Shown here: positions 10,661 to 13,032 of the stretch, in pieces | Layout of the letters: each line of letters opens with the position of its first letter | Position numbering within the stretch: position 1 is the first letter of the stretch | Assembly: GCA_964541375.1 (NCBI GenBank) | Contig: CAZIPT010000068.1 | Coordinates: 1-13,032 of the forward strand | Direction of reading: 5' to 3' | Source: JBAXEO01 sp964541375 | GTDB lineage: Bacteria > Actinomycetota > Coriobacteriia > Anaerosomatales > JAAXUF01 | DNA length: 13,032 nucleotides | The notes under the pieces: generated by a model | Told to the model about the DNA's origin: nothing | Seen by the model: the letters and a program-made list of their open reading frames with translations, nothing else | Database searches by the model: none | Position numbers and translations under genes: made by a program

Positions 10661-10690
10661 CGGGGCCCCGGGGTTACGGGGCCCCGTTTT
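10661..10690 (+). terminator. Rho-independent terminator between gap and pgk
   Basis: CGGGGCCCCG (10661-10670), a 6-base loop GGGTTA, then CGGGGCCCCG (10677-10686) and TTTT (10687-10690). The 10-base pure-GC stem is perfect, though the T-tract is short. Each arm is itself a palindrome, so alternative foldings exist. It lies 22 bases after the gap stop and 21 bases before the pgk start. Confidence 0.85.
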
Positions 10691-10711
10691 GGACCTGAAG
10701 CCGGAGGAAGC

Positions 10712-11899
10712 ATGTTCGCCAAGAAGACCATCAAGGACGTCGACGTCAGTGGCAAGCGGGTGCTGGTCCGCGTCGACTTCAACGTGCCGATCGACGGCGA
10801 GACCGTTACCGACGACACACGCGTGCGCGCAGCGATGCCAACGCTGCGCTACCTTGTCGACCGCGGCGCGCGGGTCATCATCGCGAGCCATCTGGGAAGG
10901 CCAAACGGCGCGCCGGATCTGAAGTACTCGCTCAAACCGGTGAGGCGGACCCTGCAGCGCTTGCTTGGAAGGAACGTGTTCTTCGCCCCCGAGACCGTGG
11001 GGCAGGAGACCACAGACTCCGTCGAGCGCCTGATCGACGGCGAAGTGCTCATGCTTGAGAACCTCCGGTTCAACCCCGGCGAAAAGGCAAACGACCCTGC
11101 GTTCGCCCAGCAGCTCGCGGCTCTGGCCGATATCTACGTCGACGACGCGTTCGGTGCCGCGCACCGCTCACATGCTTCGACCGAGGGCGTTACGCACTAC
11201 CTGCCGGCGTACGCCGGTCTCTTGCTCGCTCGCGAAGTCGAAACGCTCACAGACATGCTCTCCGACCCTGCGCGCCCCTTCGTCGCCATCCTGGGCGGGA
11301 GCAAGGTCAGCGACAAGTTCGGCGTCATCGACCGGTTAATCGACTGTGTCGACGTCCTGCTGATCGGAGGCGGCATGGCGTTCACCTTCCTTGTCGCGCA
11401 GGGTATCGATGTGGGGACGTCGATAGTCGAGGCCGACTGGGTCGAGCCGGCCAAAGCGATGCTGGGAAAGGCCCAGGCAAAAGGGTGTGACCTCGTACTG
11501 CCGGTCGACTTTGTTGCGGCCGATGCTTTCGCTGAAGACGCCGAAACCAAGATCGTAGGCAGCGAGGAGATTCCGGCGACGATGATGGGGCTGGACATCG
11601 GTCCGGCTTCGGACGAGTCCTTCAAGCACGAGATCTCCCGGGCCAAGACGATCTTCTGGAACGGTCCGATGGGAGTCTTCGAGATGAAGCCCTTCGAGAA
11701 CGGTACGCGGGCGGTCGCCGAGGCGATCTCGCGCAACAACCGGGCGGTATCGGTTGTGGGAGGCGGCGACTCAGTCGCCGCGCTCAAGAAGTTCAAGCTT
11801 GAAGACCGCGTGACGTTCGTGTCGACCGGCGGTGGTGCCAGCATGAAGCTGCTCGAAGGCACGACGTTGCCCGGCGTTGAAGCGCTTCTCGACAAGTAG
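10712..11899 (+). CDS. pgk: Phosphoglycerate kinase
   Basis: Transfers phosphate from 1,3-bisphosphoglycerate to ADP, giving ATP and 3-phosphoglycerate. The 395-residue protein is full length. Family motifs are RVDFNVP (20-26), SHLGRP (59-64), ENLRFNPGE (116-124), VDDAFGAAHRSHAS (143-156), GGSKVSDK (195-202), WNGPMGVFE (316-324), GGGDSVA (350-356) and STGGGASM (371-378), covering both the substrate and nucleotide lobes. The ATG has GGAGG (10703-10707) four bases upstream. It sits between gap and tpiA in the usual order. Because an intrinsic terminator stands just before it, its expression depends on read-through or on a promoter that I cannot identify in the 21 bases between them. Confidence 0.99.
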   Translation: MFAKKTIKDVDVSGKRVLVRVDFNVPIDGETVTDDTRVRAAMPTLRYLVDRGARVIIASHLGRPNGAPDLKYSLKPVRRTLQRLLGRNVFFAPETVGQETTDSVERLIDGEVLMLENLRFNPGEKANDPAFAQQLAALADIYVDDAFGAAHRSHASTEGVTHYLPAYAGLLLAREVETLTDMLSDPARPFVAILGGSKVSDKFGVIDRLIDCVDVLLIGGGMAFTFLVAQGIDVGTSIVEADWVEPAKAMLGKAQAKGCDLVLPVDFVAADAFAEDAETKIVGSEEIPATMMGLDIGPASDESFKHEISRAKTIFWNGPMGVFEMKPFENGTRAVAEAISRNNRAVSVVGGGDSVAALKKFKLEDRVTFVSTGGGASMKLLEGTTLPGVEALLDK

Positions 11900-11957
11900 A
11901 TCGCCGAGGAAGGTACAGAGATCGCCACCGTACAGGCGGCAGGATGGGAGACCTGAC

Positions 11958-12746
11958 ATGGGCAGAAAGCCGATGATCGCCGGCAACTGGAAGATGTACA
12001 AGACGCCAGGAGAGGCGGCGGTTCTCGCACAGGCCATCGATGACCTGCTGGGCGAGGAGCGTGGGCTGGGCAAGAGGGTGGACGCCGTCGTCTGCCCGCC
12101 GTCGATCGACTTGAAGTCGGTCTCGGCGGTAATCGAGTTCGACAAGTCGGACCTCAAGCTTTCCGGCCAGAACGTCCACTGGGAGGACGAGGGCGCTTTC
12201 ACGGGCGAAGTCTCGGTGCGCATGCTCGTGGACGCCGGTTGCGACTACTGCGTCGTGGGGCACTCCGAACGTCGCGAGATGTTCGGCGAGACCAACCAGA
12301 CCGTTAACCTCAAGGTCAAGGCGCTCATCGCCGGCGGAGTGACGCCGATCATGTGCTGTGGCGAGACGCTCGCGACACGCGAGGCGGGGGAGACCGACGG
12401 CTTCGTGCGCGAGCAGGTCCGTGTCGGCCTTGAGGGCATCACCGCCGAGCAGGCCGGGGATCTGGTGATCGCCTACGAGCCCATCTGGGCCATCGGCACC
12501 GGGCTGACGCCCACGCCTGAGGCGGCCAACGACGTAACGCGATCGATCCGGGCGACCGTAGGCGCGCTGTTCGGGCAGCCGGCGGCGATTCGGGTTCGCA
12601 TCCTGTATGGCGGTTCGGCCAAGCCGGAGAACATCGCGCTGTTCATGCCGGAGCCAGACATCGACGGCGCGCTGGTCGGCGGCGCTTCGCTTACGGCCGC
12701 GTCATTCGTGTCGATGGTTCGTACGGCCGGGGACTTCGCCGAGTGA
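11958..12746 (+). CDS. tpiA: Triose-phosphate isomerase
   Basis: Interconverts dihydroxyacetone phosphate and glyceraldehyde 3-phosphate. From ATG 11958 the protein is 262 residues, a normal length. Catalytic residues are all visible: Asn10 and Lys12 (GNWKM), His102 in VVGHSERR, and Glu174 in AYEPIWAIGTG. The phosphate-binding loop residues LYGGS and GALVGGASL are near the C-terminus. ATG 11958 is chosen over the open frame further upstream because the family starts at this point and GGGAG (11946-11950) precedes it by seven bases. The 58 bases after pgk show no terminator, so pgk and tpiA are likely cotranscribed. Its stop overlaps the gpmI GTG start in GTGA. Confidence 0.98.
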   Translation: MGRKPMIAGNWKMYKTPGEAAVLAQAIDDLLGEERGLGKRVDAVVCPPSIDLKSVSAVIEFDKSDLKLSGQNVHWEDEGAFTGEVSVRMLVDAGCDYCVVGHSERREMFGETNQTVNLKVKALIAGGVTPIMCCGETLATREAGETDGFVREQVRVGLEGITAEQAGDLVIAYEPIWAIGTGLTPTPEAANDVTRSIRATVGALFGQPAAIRVRILYGGSAKPENIALFMPEPDIDGALVGGASLTAASFVSMVRTAGDFAE

Positions 12747-13032
12747 CCAAGAACCTGCCTGCCGTCCTGATCGTGATGGACGGCTTCGGGATGGCGGCCG
12801 CCTCCAAAGGCAACGCGATTATGGCTGCCGAGACACCCAACCTCGACGCCATCTTCGCCGAGTGGCCCTCGACCAGTCTCACGGCTTCGGGGCTGGCCGT
12901 CGGGCTTCCCGAGGGGCAGATGGGCAACTCCGAGGTCGGCCACCTCAACATCGGGGCGGGCCGAGGCGTCTAACAGGGCCTCACCCGGATCAACCTGGCC
13001 GTCAGGGGACGGTCCCTGTTCCCCCACCCGGG
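12743..13032 (+). CDS. gpmI: 2,3-bisphosphoglycerate-independent phosphoglycerate mutase, 5' part, interrupted by an in-frame stop
   Basis: GpmI is the manganese-dependent mutase that interconverts 3- and 2-phosphoglycerate. The first 76 codons match well: VMDGFG (metal-binding Asp), NAIMAAETPNLD, GLPEGQMGNSEVGH containing the phosphorylated active-site Ser, and NIGAGR. A TAA at 12971-12973 then falls exactly where the family has Tyr in V-Y-Q. The same frame continues with QGLTRINLAV (12974-13003), so the stop looks like a single-base change in a Tyr codon. After about 13003 the frame still loosely resembles R-D-G-S-L-F but with several mismatches. The gene is cut by the window edge; a complete GpmI is about 500 residues. 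The GTG start overlaps the tpiA stop by four bases, with GGGGA nine bases upstream. It could be a true pseudogene, but errors near a contig end are more likely. Confidence 0.9.

Overview
This is a GC-rich window of ordinary bacterial chromosome. The gene content and order (uvrA, uvrC, rapZ, yvcK, whiA, gap, pgk, tpiA, gpmI) fit an actinobacterium. The rapZ-yvcK-whiA block just downstream of uvrC, followed closely by the triose-phosphate genes, is a known actinobacterial/Gram-positive arrangement. My best guess is a deep-branching anaerobic class such as Coriobacteriia, but that is inference and not proven by the window. A run of 10 Ns inside uvrA and a damaged last 60 bases suggest a draft assembly, possibly metagenomic, with a contig end at or near the right edge.

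Layout. Positions 1-2159 hold the 3' three quarters of uvrA (+), interrupted by the N run. Positions 2156-3364 hold a seven-helix membrane diguanylate cyclase on the minus strand; its stop codon overlaps that of uvrA. A 180-base divergent intergenic region (3365-3544) separates it from uvrC (3545-5452, +). Next come a membrane-anchored CE4 polysaccharide deacetylase with its own promoter-like -10 and Shine-Dalgarno (about 5496-6570) and a second promoter-like -10 (6648-6653). That is followed by the tightly packed rapZ-yvcK-whiA operon (6690-9516, with 4-base and 1-base overlaps). The lower-glycolysis genes follow: gap (TTG start, 9601-10638), a strong intrinsic terminator (10661-10690), pgk (10712-11899), tpiA (11958-12746) and the start of gpmI (12743 to the edge), which is broken by a stop codon. 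No stretch over 300 bases lacks a gene. I see no tRNA, rRNA, CRISPR array, transposase or prophage gene.

How the genes work together. UvrA and UvrC are two of the three excision-repair proteins that recognise and incise bulky DNA lesions; uvrB is not here. RapZ, YvcK and WhiA are nucleotide- or metabolite-linked regulators of envelope synthesis, carbon use and cell division. Here they lie immediately upstream of the genes that run glyceraldehyde-3-phosphate to 2-phosphoglycerate, plus triose isomerisation. The deacetylase is an envelope enzyme and the cyclase would make the second messenger c-di-GMP. I found no convincing undescribed system. The most useful observations are the assembly-induced frameshift in uvrA, the damaged gpmI end, the overlapping convergent stops, the terminator inside the glycolytic cluster, and departures from consensus in the deacetylase, RapZ and UvrC.
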